NCBI RefSeq assembly: GCF_900110275.1
Contig: NZ_FODC01000007.1
Coordinates: forward strand, 62,001-126,000
Reading direction: 5' to 3'
DNA length: 64,000 nucleotides
Origin: Duganella sp. CF517
Lineage (GTDB): Bacteria > Pseudomonadota > Gammaproteobacteria > Burkholderiales > Burkholderiaceae_D
Both the position numbers and the translations under genes were made by a program. A model generated the notes under the pieces. It searched no databases and was not told where the DNA came from. It saw only the letters and a program-made list of their open reading frames with translations. Below are positions 1 through 8,969 of the stretch, in pieces. Numbering within the stretch: position 1 is the stretch's first letter; the number at the start of each line of letters is the position of its first letter.

Positions 1-1562
1 AAGAACTGATGCACCGCATCCTGAAGGCGCCGGTCGACCTGTTCTACAACGGCGGTATCGGCACCTACATCAAGGCGTCGACCGAATCGCACGCGCAGGT
101 CAAGGACCGCGCCAACGACAACATCCGCGTCGACGGCAACCAGCTGCGCTGCAAGGTCGTCGCCGAGGGCGGCAACCTGGGCGCGACGCAAGCGGGGCGT
201 ATCGAATTCGCGCTGGCCGGCGGCCGCATCTTCACCGATGCGATCGACAACTCGGCCGGCGTGGATTGCTCCGACCACGAAGTGAACGCGAAAATGTGGC
301 TGGACGTGGAAATGAACGCCGGCCTGCTGACCGAGGCCGACCGCAACCGCACCCTGAACGACATGACCGCCGACATCGAGCGCCTGGTCCTGCGCGACAA
401 TACGCTGCAAACGCAGTTGTTGGTGCGCGAAGCGCAGGCGCAGACCGACGCCGCCGTGCAAGACGGTTACGCCTCGCTGATCGCCTTCCTGGAAGAAGAG
501 GGCGCGCTGTCGCGCGATCTGGAACAGCTGCCATCGGTGGCCGAACTGGCGCGCCGCAAGTCCGACGGCCGCGGTTTGACGACGCCGGAACTGGCGGTCG
601 TCATCGCCAACGTCAAGAACCGCTACAAGCGCATCCTGTCGGCGCTGCCGCTGACGGAAAACAGCTGGGCCGAGTCGGTGCTCAAGCCGTACTTCCCTGA
701 TTTGCTGGTGGCGACCCGTCCGGCGCTGGCGCACCCGCTGGCCAACGCCATCCTGGCCACCGTGCTGGCCAACGAATCGGTCAACCGTTGCGGTCCGCTG
801 ATGCTGCGCCAGCTGGCCGGCGAACATGGCGTCGACGAAGCGGACGTGATCCTGGCGTGGGGCCAGGCTTGGTCGGCGCTGAACCTGGCGCCGGTCTTCT
901 CGACCCTGGACGCCGACGCGCTGAAAGTGCCGCGCGCCGTCTCGATCAAGGTCGATGGCCGCACCCGCGTGCTGCAGAAGGCCGTCATCGAAGGCGCGCT
1001 GACCGTGCCAGCCGACCAGCTGAAGGACGGCGTGGCCGAGTTGACCCGCCTGTTCGCCAAGCCGGAGACCTTGGCCCACCTGAGTTCCGACGACGGCCAG
1101 TCCGACGCCGAACTGACCGCCGGCCTGCGTCCGGAATTCGTCGCCGCCTGGAAGGCTGTCGACGCGATCGAATCGGTGGCGGCGTTTGTGTTCGCGGCGC
1201 TGTCGGTCACGCGTCCGGCCGGCATGGATTTGCCGGCCTTCCTGCAAGTCGGCCTGGCGCTGCGCGCGCAAGTCGGCATCGACACGCTGGAACGCGGCCT
1301 GAAGCTGCCGGCCACCAGCCGTTCGCAGGAACAGCTGCGCAGCTATGCGCAGAACGCGCTGCGCCGCACGCAGCAACGCCTGCTGTCGCAGGTGCTGCTG
1401 CATGCCACCGGCAGCCACTCCGGCGTGGAGGCGGTCGAGCTGGTCGCCAACACGCTGGGCCTGACCGGTTACGCGGTGCCGACCGACCTGGAACAGGCGA
1501 TGCTGGACGTGTGGGCGCTGTCCGAGGCGACCAACTCCGGCAACACGACGCTGGTGGTGTAA
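1..1562 (+). CDS. gdhB: NAD-specific glutamate dehydrogenase, large type (3' part)
   Basis: C-terminal part of the very large (about 1,600-residue) NAD-dependent glutamate dehydrogenase, which oxidatively deaminates glutamate to 2-oxoglutarate. The reading frame is open from the window edge, so the start and N-terminal regions lie outside. The visible part begins near the motif KAPVDLFYNGGIGTYIKAS of the catalytic domain, followed by the VAEGGNLGATQAGRIEF stretch of the nucleotide-binding fold and then a long helical C-terminal region typical of this class and absent from 450-residue GDHs. The stop lies 4 bases before the astE start, so the two are probably co-transcribed and link glutamate formation to its oxidation. 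Confidence 0.93.
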   Translation, partial: ELMHRILKAPVDLFYNGGIGTYIKASTESHAQVKDRANDNIRVDGNQLRCKVVAEGGNLGATQAGRIEFALAGGRIFTDAIDNSAGVDCSDHEVNAKMWLDVEMNAGLLTEADRNRTLNDMTADIERLVLRDNTLQTQLLVREAQAQTDAAVQDGYASLIAFLEEEGALSRDLEQLPSVAELARRKSDGRGLTTPELAVVIANVKNRYKRILSALPLTENSWAESVLKPYFPDLLVATRPALAHPLANAILATVLANESVNRCGPLMLRQLAGEHGVDEADVILAWGQAWSALNLAPVFSTLDADALKVPRAVSIKVDGRTRVLQKAVIEGALTVPADQLKDGVAELTRLFAKPETLAHLSSDDGQSDAELTAGLRPEFVAAWKAVDAIESVAAFVFAALSVTRPAGMDLPAFLQVGLALRAQVGIDTLERGLKLPATSRSQEQLRSYAQNALRRTQQRLLSQVLLHATGSHSGVEAVELVANTLGLTGYAVPTDLEQAMLDVWALSEATNSGNTTLVV

Positions 1563-1566
1563 GCGT

Positions 1567-2568
1567 ATGAGCGAGCGTATCGACACTTTGCCGACAGCCT
1601 TGCCGGAGGCGGTGCGTGCGCTCGCCGAAGCGGATTTCAGCGCCGTCGCGCAGCGCTTTTCGGCGGCCGGTTTCGCGGTCACGCAGCCGGCCGACGGCAT
1701 CCTGACCATCAAGGGGGCGGGTGATCGTCCGGCGATGCTGATCTCCGTCGGCGTGCATGGCGACGAGACCGGACCGATCGAGATGGTCGCCTACCTGCTG
1801 GACGCCTTGTCGCGGCAACCGCGGGCGCTGGCCGTCAACCTGATGCTTTGCGTTGGTAACATCAGCGCCATCCGCGCCGGCAGGCGCTTCATCGACGCCG
1901 ACTTGAACCGCATGTTCCGCGCCGAACGCGGCACCCTGGCCGGCACCGCCGAAGCCGCGCGTGCCGACGTGATGATCGCCGCCACCACGGCCTTCTTCAG
2001 CGACGCGGGACCGGTGCGCTGGCATCTGGATCTGCACACGGCCATCCGGCCGTCGGTGTATCCGACCTTCGCGATCGTCCCCGAAATCATCGCCGAGCAT
2101 ACGCGGCGCGCGCTGATCGAGTGGCTGGGCCTTGCCGGCATCGGCGCGGTGATCATGAATCCGGCTTCGGTCGGCACTTACAGTTACTACTCGGCGGAGC
2201 ATCACGGCGCCGCCGGCACCACGGTGGAACTGGGGCGCATCGGCACCTTGGGCCAGAACGATCTGGCGCAGTTCGCCGACGCCTCGCTGGCGCTGGACGA
2301 CCTGCTGCGCGGCGCGCCCAAGCGCGAAGCGAAACAGGCGCCGCATGTGTTCAACACGGCGCGCCAGATCATCAAGTTGAGCGACAAGTTCCAGATGGCG
2401 TTCGGTAAGGACACGCACAACTTCACGGCGCTGAAGCAGGGCGAGGAGATCGCCCGCGATGGCGACACCATCTACACGGTCCAGCATCCGGAGGAACTGG
2501 TGGTGTTTCCCAATCCCGACGTCCGGGTCGGCCTGCGGGCGGGCCTGATGGTGGTGCGGATCGACTAG
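1567..2568 (+). CDS. astE: Succinylglutamate desuccinylase
   Basis: 333 residues, family M14-like AstE/AspA. It catalyses the last step of the arginine succinyltransferase (AST) pathway, hydrolysing N-succinylglutamate to glutamate and succinate. The zinc site is visible: GVHGDETGPIE gives the H-x-x-E pair and LHTAIRPS the third His; the GAxFxNxN-like segment DADLNRMF is also present. It starts with ATG 4 bases after the gdhB stop. The product (glutamate) is the substrate of the upstream gene, which supports a functional pair. No other ast genes are in the window. Confidence 0.92.
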   Translation: MSERIDTLPTALPEAVRALAEADFSAVAQRFSAAGFAVTQPADGILTIKGAGDRPAMLISVGVHGDETGPIEMVAYLLDALSRQPRALAVNLMLCVGNISAIRAGRRFIDADLNRMFRAERGTLAGTAEAARADVMIAATTAFFSDAGPVRWHLDLHTAIRPSVYPTFAIVPEIIAEHTRRALIEWLGLAGIGAVIMNPASVGTYSYYSAEHHGAAGTTVELGRIGTLGQNDLAQFADASLALDDLLRGAPKREAKQAPHVFNTARQIIKLSDKFQMAFGKDTHNFTALKQGEEIARDGDTIYTVQHPEELVVFPNPDVRVGLRAGLMVVRID

Positions 2569-2678
2569 CGCTACCGTCTTAACACCGCTTTACCTCCCTT
2601 TACATCCCGCGCTCTCATTGCTGGACGATTAAGTACGTTAACAGGTACAGCATTGTCCTTAACTATGGAGTAAGCACT

Positions 2679-3194
2679 ATGACGACAGCAATCAGCGGTA
2701 TTTCGGCAAGCGCCGGCGCGCCGGCATTCGACCCTGCGAAAGGGGCGGCACGCCTTGCCAACAAGGTTTTCGGCGAGATGGACGCCGACAAGGATGGCAA
2801 GGTAAAGAAGGAGGAATTCGTTTCCGGCCTTGAGTCGAAAGGCGTGTCGGCCGACGACGCGGCCAAGCAGTTCGACGCGATCGACAAGCAGAAGACCGGG
2901 TCGATCACGAAAACGGATCTGGAGACGGCGATCAAGAGCGGCGATTTCGCGCCGCCGAAGCCTGCCGAAGGCGGCGCGCCCGCCGCGCAGGGTGGCGGCA
3001 AGCCGCAAGGCGCGGGCGGCGGGGCAGGTGGGGCTGGCGCCGCCAGCAGCGCGGCCAAAACCTACGAGGCGGCCGACACCAACGAAGACGGCACCGTGTC
3101 GCAGCAGGAGGAGCTGGTCTACAGCATCTCACATCCCTCCGAAAGCGCCTCCGACCCGAGCAAAATCGGCGGCAATATCGACGAGATCGCGTAA
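2679..3194 (+). CDS. EF-hand calcium-binding protein, XopAW-like
   Basis: 171 residues with three EF-hand loops. The first (about 35-46, DADKDGKVKKEE) is canonical with D1, D3, D5 and E12; the second (about 69-80) has Q3, T5 and D12 and is weaker; the third (about 133-144, DTNEDGTVSQQE) is canonical. A Gly/Ala/Pro/Gln-rich linker (about 92-126) separates loops two and three. There is no signal peptide; the N-terminus is Ser/Ala/Gly-rich (MTTAISGISASAG). GGAG lies 8 bases before the ATG. The build resembles proteins catalogued as XopAW-family calcium-binding effectors, but secretion is not shown by the sequence and no secretion genes are nearby. Confidence 0.8.
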   Translation: MTTAISGISASAGAPAFDPAKGAARLANKVFGEMDADKDGKVKKEEFVSGLESKGVSADDAAKQFDAIDKQKTGSITKTDLETAIKSGDFAPPKPAEGGAPAAQGGGKPQGAGGGAGGAGAASSAAKTYEAADTNEDGTVSQQEELVYSISHPSESASDPSKIGGNIDEIA

Positions 3195-3207
3195 TCCCGT
3201 CCAGTCT

Positions 3208-3324
3208 TTAATTGCGGGCGATGAGCACCGCAAGAATCGTGGCGGCGACGCCGATCACGGCGACCGCCGCGCCGATGGCGGGATGAAAACGGCGCGAGAC
3301 GGTGGGAATTTTTTGAACCGGCAT
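3208..3324 (-). CDS. Small membrane protein, 38 aa
   Basis: 38-residue frame beginning MPVQKIPTVSRRFHP, followed by one hydrophobic helix (AIGAAVAVIGVAATILAVLIA) and ending ARN. A strong Shine-Dalgarno (AAGGAG) sits 6 bases before the ATG. The N-terminal positive charges predict an N-in, single-pass inner-membrane protein. It lies convergent to the EF-hand gene, with 13 bases between the stops. Function is unknown. The ribosome-binding site and clean helix argue for a real gene despite its size. Confidence 0.6.
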   Translation of the reverse strand: MPVQKIPTVSRRFHPAIGAAVAVIGVAATILAVLIARN

Positions 3325-3547
3325 GGATGCTCCTTCTTGTCAGACTGTAATGTTGGCTCAAGATTAGCGTGCGTCCTGTTTCCAATCTATACGTCGCGCT
3401 GTATCAAAAGTAAGCAACTGTAACCAGGCTGTGTGGCGAGTTCGAATAAAGTTGTATAAGTGGCACAAATTACTTTATAGCGGTAAAGCCGTAAGGCCCT
3501 ATAATCGCTTAGTTTTTTTGCCCACACATCTCCCACAAGGATAGCCT

Positions 3548-5026
3548 GTGAACCAAACGCTGGTCCAGAAACTGACCCGTACCAAGCCGGTCGATACTAC
3601 AGTTCACTCCGCAGCAACCGAGCACCCGCCTACCGGCAATGGCCTGCACCGCTCGATCGGCCTGTTCCCGCTGACGATGATCGGCGTCGGCGCCACCATC
3701 GGCACCGGCATCTTCTTCACGATGGTCGAAGCCGTGCCCAAGGCCGGGCCCTCGGTCATCCTGTCCTTCCTGATCGCCGCCATCACCGCCGGACTGACGG
3801 CGCTGTGCTACGCCGAATTGTCGTTCCGGATTCCGGCGTCTGGCTCGTCGTACTCGTTCGCGTACGCGACCGTCGGCGAATTTGCCGCCTTCATCATGGC
3901 CGCCTGCCTGCTGCTCGAATACGGGCTGGCGGCGAGCGCCACCGCCATCGGCTGGTCCGATTACCTGAACAACTTCCTCAACAACGCCTTCGGCTGGCAC
4001 ATCCCCGAGATGCTGCGCTCGCCGATGATCGTCTCGACCGCGCACGGCATCGAGCTTCGCGGCGGCCACGTCAACCTGCCGCCGATCATGCTGGTGGTGT
4101 TGTGCGGCCTGCTGCTGATACGCGGCACCAAGGAATCGGCCACCACCAACGCCATCATGGTGCTGATCAAGCTGGCGATCCTGATCTTCTTCATCGTCAT
4201 CGCGTTTTCCGGCTTTGACATCAACAACTTCCACCCGTTCTTCAGCCCCGACAACGGCGTGCACATCACCGGCATGGCCGGGGTGACGGCGGCGGCGGCG
4301 ACGGTGTTCTTCTCGTTCATCGGCCTGGACACGGTCGCCACGGCCGGCGAAGAGGTGCGCAACCCCAAGCGCAACGTACCGATCGGCATCTTGTCGGCGC
4401 TGGCGATCGTGACGGTGTTTTATATGTTGGTGGCGGTGGCGGCGATGGGCGCGCAGCCGGCGTCGAAATTCGCCGGCCAGGAAGCCGGCCTCGCGGTGAT
4501 CCTGCAAAACGTCACCGGCAAAACCTGGCCGGCGCTGGTATTGGCGGCGGGCGCGGTGATTTCCGTGTTCAGCGTGACGCTGGTGACGATTTATGGCCAG
4601 ACGCGCATTCTGTACGCCATCTCCAAGGACGGCCTGATCTCGAAGTCGTTCCAGAAGGTGAGCGCGAAGACGGCGTCGCCGGTGCAGAACACGTTGATCG
4701 TTTGCATCGTCGTCGGGCTGGTGGCGGGGTTTGTCGATGCGACCTTCCTGTGGGACATGGTCAGCATGGGCACGCTGACAGCCTTCATCGTGGTGTCGCT
4801 GGCGGTGCCGGTGATGCGCAAGAAGGAAAACGGCAAGGGCGTGAAGGGCTTCCGCGTGCCGTTCGGTCCGTATGTGGTGCCGGGCCTGAGCATCAGCGCC
4901 TGCCTGTATCTGATGTTCGGTCTGTCGTTGACGACTTACACGATCTTTATCATCTGGATGTCGGCGGCGGTCATCACGTACTTCCTGTACGGGATGCGCA
5001 ATTCGAAATTGAATCTGGTGAAGTAA
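3548..5026 (+). CDS. APC-family amino acid permease
   Basis: 492 residues, about 12 membrane segments. The GVGATIGTGIFF motif in the first helix (about 41-52) is the glycine-rich substrate and sodium/proton site of the amino acid-polyamine-organocation superfamily; a second signature is FFSFIGLDTVATAGEEVRNP (helix 6). Length and motifs fit the cationic amino acid transporter/YfnA-like branch, so basic or neutral amino acids are likely substrates, but specificity cannot be read here. It starts at GTG with AAGGA 6 bases upstream. A TATAAT hexamer at 3500-3505 could be the -10 element; no good -35 is seen. A strong terminator follows. Confidence 0.88.
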   Translation: MNQTLVQKLTRTKPVDTTVHSAATEHPPTGNGLHRSIGLFPLTMIGVGATIGTGIFFTMVEAVPKAGPSVILSFLIAAITAGLTALCYAELSFRIPASGSSYSFAYATVGEFAAFIMAACLLLEYGLAASATAIGWSDYLNNFLNNAFGWHIPEMLRSPMIVSTAHGIELRGGHVNLPPIMLVVLCGLLLIRGTKESATTNAIMVLIKLAILIFFIVIAFSGFDINNFHPFFSPDNGVHITGMAGVTAAAATVFFSFIGLDTVATAGEEVRNPKRNVPIGILSALAIVTVFYMLVAVAAMGAQPASKFAGQEAGLAVILQNVTGKTWPALVLAAGAVISVFSVTLVTIYGQTRILYAISKDGLISKSFQKVSAKTASPVQNTLIVCIVVGLVAGFVDATFLWDMVSMGTLTAFIVVSLAVPVMRKKENGKGVKGFRVPFGPYVVPGLSISACLYLMFGLSLTTYTIFIIWMSAAVITYFLYGMRNSKLNLVK

Positions 5027-5048
5027 TCCGCCTAGTTCGCTACAAACT

Positions 5049-5086
5049 AAAAAGCCCCGGCACCGCGTTAGCGGCCGGGGCTTTTT
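5049..5086 (+). terminator. Bidirectional intrinsic terminator
   Basis: GCCCCGGC and GCCGGGGC arms flanked by AAAA on the left and TTTTT on the right, so the hairpin can end transcription in both directions: the permease from the left and the 32-residue gene from the right, whose stop is 17 bases away. Confidence 0.88.
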
Positions 5087-5103
5087 GCTACAGCGCGCAC
5101 GGC

Positions 5104-5202
5104 TTATTCTACGTCTTTGGTTGGCTTCGAGCCCAGGTACAGGCGCAGGACGAGACCGGATACGGCGATGGCGGCGGGCAGGTTTTCGATGATGGTCAGC
5201 AT
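5104..5202 (-). CDS. Small membrane protein, 32 aa
   Basis: 32-residue frame MLTIIENLPAAIAVSGLVLR followed by LYLGSKPTKDVE: one hydrophobic segment then a short charged tail. GGAG lies 7 bases before the ATG, and the stop is followed by the shared bidirectional terminator. It is just downstream of the 78-residue gene on the same strand (39 bases), so the two may form a transcript. Function unknown. Confidence 0.55.
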   Translation of the reverse strand: MLTIIENLPAAIAVSGLVLRLYLGSKPTKDVE

Positions 5203-5241
5203 GGTGATTCTCCAGTAGTGAGGTAGTTGAGTGAACCGCGA

Positions 5242-5478
5242 TTAACCGAAACGGGCTGCGATGTAACGCAGTTCGGCAGCCAGGTTAGGCGAGTGGGCTT
5301 CCACGTCCTTTGCGGTGCTGCTCAGCCACCAGATCGTTTCATCGGCGCGCTGGGTGGTCGCTTCTGCAACAGCGGCTGGCTTCCGGGCAAACAGCGCAGC
5401 GAACAGTTGACGTACGGCGTTGGCGACATTGCCTGCGTAGTTGGCGTTGGTGTGAGTGTTGAAAGTAGTCGAGTTCAT
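5242..5478 (-). CDS. Hypothetical protein, 78 aa
   Basis: 78 residues beginning MNSTTFNTHTNANYAGNV. It has an amphipathic/hydrophobic stretch (AVRQLFAALFARKPAAVAEA) and a C-terminal helix (LAAELRYIAARFG). AGGAG sits 6 bases before the ATG. No catalytic motif is visible. The hydrophobic N-terminal half plus charged C-terminal half is like small stress-linked peripheral membrane proteins, but I do not recognise the family. It precedes the 32-residue gene and ends at the same terminator. Confidence 0.65.
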   Translation of the reverse strand: MNSTTFNTHTNANYAGNVANAVRQLFAALFARKPAAVAEATTQRADETIWWLSSTAKDVEAHSPNLAAELRYIAARFG

Positions 5479-5777
5479 GAGAAGCTCCTGTTAAATGTTC
5501 GTTTGATGCAGTGCAGTATGCGCCGTATTCAGAAATAAAAAAAATTTTGATTTGTGATACGTGCCATAGGTAGACCGTATAACTCGATGTTTTCCCTATG
5601 AAACATCGGTTCTGAAGGGCAACAAAATAGTGTGTATTTTTTTGGGCTGACTGCTGCACCCGGTCACGTTGAATGTCCGAATGGCAATAATGACCGCTGA
5701 CGGGCCGCGAAACGTGCCGTGCTATTCAGGCTGGTGATATTGGATATCGATTCTGGTCAAAAAATCAATGACGCAGT
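5479..5777. other. Intergenic region without a recognised gene
   Basis: 299 bases between the 78-residue gene and the DMT transporter stop. The part at 5525-5660 is AT-rich (an A9 run is followed by TTTTG) and is likely to hold the promoter of the 78-residue gene. I see no convincing frame, repeat or terminator. Confidence 0.5.
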
Positions 5778-6695
5778 TTAGCCGCGGCGGTCGAGCCAGC
5801 GACCGCCGAACATGGTGCACATCAGCGACAGTACGATCAGCGCGATGCCGGCCCATTGCCAGCCGGTGACGACGTCGCCCAGCAGCAGCATGCCGGCGCT
5901 GATGCCGACCACCGGCACGCCCAGGCTGAACGGCGCCACCCGGTTGACCGGGTGGCGCTTGAGGAGCCGGGTCCACATGGCGTAGCCGAGGATGGTGGCC
6001 ATCCAGCCCAGGTAGGCGATGGCCGCCCACGTGGTCCACGGCGCGCCGGTCCAGTGCCAGCGGGTGGCCGGATCGTCGAACGCCAGCGACAGGCCGATGA
6101 ACGGCAGGATGGGCACCAGGCTGCACCAGACCATGAAGCCGACCACGTCGAACTCCGGCGTGGCCTGCTGCGCGCGGCGCACGACGATATTGGAGGCGGC
6201 CCACATCGCCGCCGCCATCAATGTCAGCACGAAGCCGCCGGCGGTGGTGCCGCCGGCGTGGCCCGGCTCCACGTAGTTCATGCCGAAGCAGACCAGCCCC
6301 ACGGCCGCCAGCAGCAGGCCGCCTTTGAGCGCGCGGCTGGCGCGCTCGCGCAGCAGCACGAAGCCGAACAGGGCGGTGAAGAACACCTGCGTCTGCAGGA
6401 TCACCGACGCCAGCGAGGCCGACATGCCGACCTTGAGCGACAGGAACAGCAGTCCGAACTGGCCGACACCCTGGCACAGGCCATAGGCGACGATCCATTT
6501 GACGGGGAGTTTGGGCGGACGCACGACCAGGATCAGCGGCAGCACCGCGAACAAATAGCGGGCCGCGCCCAGCTGGAACGGCGTCAGGTCCCTGAGGCCG
6601 ATCTTCATCGCGACGAAGTTGGTGCCCCAGATCAGCACCACGGCCAGGGCCGAGGCCAGGTCGCGGGTGCTGAACGGGGCGGACGATGAACTCAT
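5778..6695 (-). CDS. DMT-superfamily EamA transporter
   Basis: 305 residues with about ten membrane segments in two tandem EamA halves (roughly 10-145 and 155-295). The first half contains VLIWGTNFVAMKIGL, the usual opening of the drug/metabolite transporter family; proteins like this export amino acids or metabolites. It starts 18 bases after the stop of the FUSC gene on the same strand, so they may share a transcript. Substrate unknown. Confidence 0.85.
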   Translation of the reverse strand: MSSSSAPFSTRDLASALAVVLIWGTNFVAMKIGLRDLTPFQLGAARYLFAVLPLILVVRPPKLPVKWIVAYGLCQGVGQFGLLFLSLKVGMSASLASVILQTQVFFTALFGFVLLRERASRALKGGLLLAAVGLVCFGMNYVEPGHAGGTTAGGFVLTLMAAAMWAASNIVVRRAQQATPEFDVVGFMVWCSLVPILPFIGLSLAFDDPATRWHWTGAPWTTWAAIAYLGWMATILGYAMWTRLLKRHPVNRVAPFSLGVPVVGISAGMLLLGDVVTGWQWAGIALIVLSLMCTMFGGRWLDRRG

Positions 6696-6713
6696 CGCCC
6701 CATGTTAGCAGTG

Positions 6714-8867
6714 TTAGGCCACGTTGCGAACGATGGCTTCACTGTGGACGATGATTTTTGCGGCGTCGGCCTGCAACAGGCGGATGCGGCGCTGCACCAG
6801 GGGCCAGCCGGACCACGGCACGGCGGCGGTGTCGGTGGCGGCGTGCGCCAGCGCGGACGCCGGCGCCGGCGGTTTGCGCGCGTGCCGGTCGAGCGCCTGC
6901 GACAGGATGCCGACCACCTGGGCGTGGCTCTCGTCCAGCATGGCGTTGACCGGTTCCTTCGGCAGCTCCGTCACATGGCGGCGCAGGATCGAGCGCAAGG
7001 CCGCCACGTGCGCCACCAGCAGGTAGTTCTGCACGATGAACAGGTTGATGTCCTCCACCGCGCGCTGCTTGCTCGATGGCTCGTCGAGCATGCGCACCAG
7101 CGCGGAGCTGAGCGAGGCCAGGCTGTCCATCAACCGTTTGCGCTCGATGCGGTAGGCGAAATCGTCCTTGCCCTTGCCTTGCAGCAGATCGAAGCTGGCT
7201 TGCATGTAGCGCAGGTTCACGTCCAGCACCTCGCGGATCAGGCGCGGCAGGGTTTGGTATTCCCAGTTGGCCAGCACGAAGCTGAAGGCCGTCGCCACCG
7301 CCGCGCCGATGAAGGTGTCGACCAGGCGTTCCATGATCAGGTCATCGTTCCCCGGCGCGATCAGGTGCATTTGCAGCAGGATCATGATGCTGACCGCGAT
7401 GGCGGCGTAGCGGTAGCGCAGGTAGATAAAGGTGGGCGTGGCCACCGTCGCCAGCACCAGGATGCCGAGGATGGCGGCGGGGTGGTTCAGGAAGCGGATG
7501 ATCACGGCGGTGATGACGCAGCCGATGATGGTGCCGATGATCCTGTCGCCGCGGCGCTGCTTGGTCATGCTGAAACTGGGCTTGAGGATGATCACGATGG
7601 TCAGCACGATCCAGTAGCTGTGCGCCGCGTAAGGCAGCCACGCGGCCACCGCCAGGCCGACCGAGATCGCCATCGCCACGCGCAGCGAGAAGCGGAAGAT
7701 CGGCGAATCCATGCGCAGGTGCGACAGGATCATGCGCAGCTCGTACTTTTGCTGCGACAGGAAGGGGCCCATGTCGGCGTCAACCCAGAACGGCGTGGTG
7801 TCGTAGATTTTCTGGCTGGCCTGGTGCAGCTCGCCGATCATCTTGATGATGGCGCGGATCTTGTTGCGCTGGGCGCGCAGCACCGCCAGCGCTTCCTGCT
7901 GCGGCTTGCCCTCGTCGATGCGGCGCTGGATCGCGGCCAGTTCCTCTTCCACGGCGTCCAGTTCCGGCGTGTAGCTGATCTCCGCGTACGAGGCCTTCTT
8001 GCGGGTGACGTCGTAGGCCACCGATTCGATATCGCGCGCGGCCTTGTAGGCCAGGTCGTGCAGCGTCTTGAGCACCGGCGAATCGGCCAGGTGCATGCGC
8101 AGTTGCGCGTAGTCGGTATGGGTCGACAGGATCAGCTCATACAGGTCCAGCATGCAGACGTGGACCTGGACGACGATGGCGTCCTTGCTGTTCTGGTGCG
8201 CGCGCAGGATCAGATCGCGCGAGGCTTGCTGGCGGTCGGCCAGTATGCTCTGATGGCGCACCAGCTTGTTGAATTGCTCGTTCAGGTTGTAGCGGGTGTC
8301 GTAGAAGTCGGCCTTGATGTCGATGTAGGCGGCCAGTTCGAACAGCGCCTCGGCCAGCACCTGCTGCTTGATGCGGTGGCGCAGTATCCACGAGATCCCC
8401 ATCGCGTACGCCAAATATGCCACCGCGCCCAGGGTGAACAGGCCGGTGTGGATGAACGACTGCTTGACCGTCATCGAGTGCTCCATCGACATGGTCATGA
8501 TGAACAGCGTGGCCAGTTGCAGCGGCATCGACTTTTTGCCGTAGACGACCATCATGCAGGCGAGGAAGCTGATTATCACCAGCATCGTCAGCAGCAGCCA
8601 ATGCAGCGGCGCGCACAGGCTGATGAGCAAGGTGACGGCGCTGCACAGCAGCACCGAGGCGCTCATCTCGTTGAACTTGTGGCGCAGTGGGCTGGGCATG
8701 TCCATCAGCGCGGTGCACAGGGCGCCGATGCAGACCGTCATGGCGGTGGCCATGTCGGCGAACTGCAAGGTGATCACGGTGACGCCGACCAGGCCCGCGG
8801 CGAAGCGCAGCCCAAGATAAAAATAGTGGCTGTAGAAGAAAGTGCGCAGATTGAGTGCGTAGTGCAT
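6714..8867 (-). CDS. FUSC-family membrane protein (YccS/YhfK-like)
   Basis: 717 residues with the two-block layout of the fusaric-acid-resistance/aromatic-acid-exporter superfamily: an N-terminal block of about five to six membrane segments (15-170), a large cytoplasmic helical region rich in charged residues (175-385), a second membrane block (390-510, including YWIVLTIVIILKPSF) and a C-terminal helical tail. This layout matches YccS/YhfK inner-membrane proteins. Efflux of aromatic or weak acids is the family expectation, not shown here. Confidence 0.8.
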   Translation of the reverse strand: MHYALNLRTFFYSHYFYLGLRFAAGLVGVTVITLQFADMATAMTVCIGALCTALMDMPSPLRHKFNEMSASVLLCSAVTLLISLCAPLHWLLLTMLVIISFLACMMVVYGKKSMPLQLATLFIMTMSMEHSMTVKQSFIHTGLFTLGAVAYLAYAMGISWILRHRIKQQVLAEALFELAAYIDIKADFYDTRYNLNEQFNKLVRHQSILADRQQASRDLILRAHQNSKDAIVVQVHVCMLDLYELILSTHTDYAQLRMHLADSPVLKTLHDLAYKAARDIESVAYDVTRKKASYAEISYTPELDAVEEELAAIQRRIDEGKPQQEALAVLRAQRNKIRAIIKMIGELHQASQKIYDTTPFWVDADMGPFLSQQKYELRMILSHLRMDSPIFRFSLRVAMAISVGLAVAAWLPYAAHSYWIVLTIVIILKPSFSMTKQRRGDRIIGTIIGCVITAVIIRFLNHPAAILGILVLATVATPTFIYLRYRYAAIAVSIMILLQMHLIAPGNDDLIMERLVDTFIGAAVATAFSFVLANWEYQTLPRLIREVLDVNLRYMQASFDLLQGKGKDDFAYRIERKRLMDSLASLSSALVRMLDEPSSKQRAVEDINLFIVQNYLLVAHVAALRSILRRHVTELPKEPVNAMLDESHAQVVGILSQALDRHARKPPAPASALAHAATDTAAVPWSGWPLVQRRIRLLQADAAKIIVHSEAIVRNVA

Positions 8868-8906
8868 GGCTGTGACCTTGTGGGCAGCGGGTGCTCAGAT
8901 GCTCAT

Positions 8907-8937
8907 GTGCGCGCGGCGGGATCGCCGCCGCGCGCAC
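8907..8937. repeat. Strong GC hairpin between M14 and FUSC genes
   Basis: Perfect 13-base stem (GTGCGCGCGGCGG with its complement CCGCCGCGCGCAC) and loop GATCG in the 102-base gap between the M14 stop and the FUSC start. There is no T run on either side, so it may attenuate, protect an mRNA end or terminate with a helper factor. Confidence 0.6.
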
Positions 8938-8969
8938 GGGGAACGCGAAGTTAAATTGTCAGGCCGTCG

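Noticed and set aside
3459-3480. Sigma-54-like promoter TGGCAC-N-TTT ahead of the permease
   Set aside because: GG is present but the -12 GC at the right spacing is TT, so it fails the consensus.
5339-5659. 106-residue minus-strand frame overlapping the 78-residue gene
   Set aside because: It overlaps a better-supported frame with a ribosome-binding site and has no recognisable domain.
6702-8954. 750-residue frame opposite the FUSC gene
   Set aside because: Its His/Arg/Gln-rich composition is the shadow of a GC-rich gene on the other strand; the FUSC reading has membrane segments in family order.
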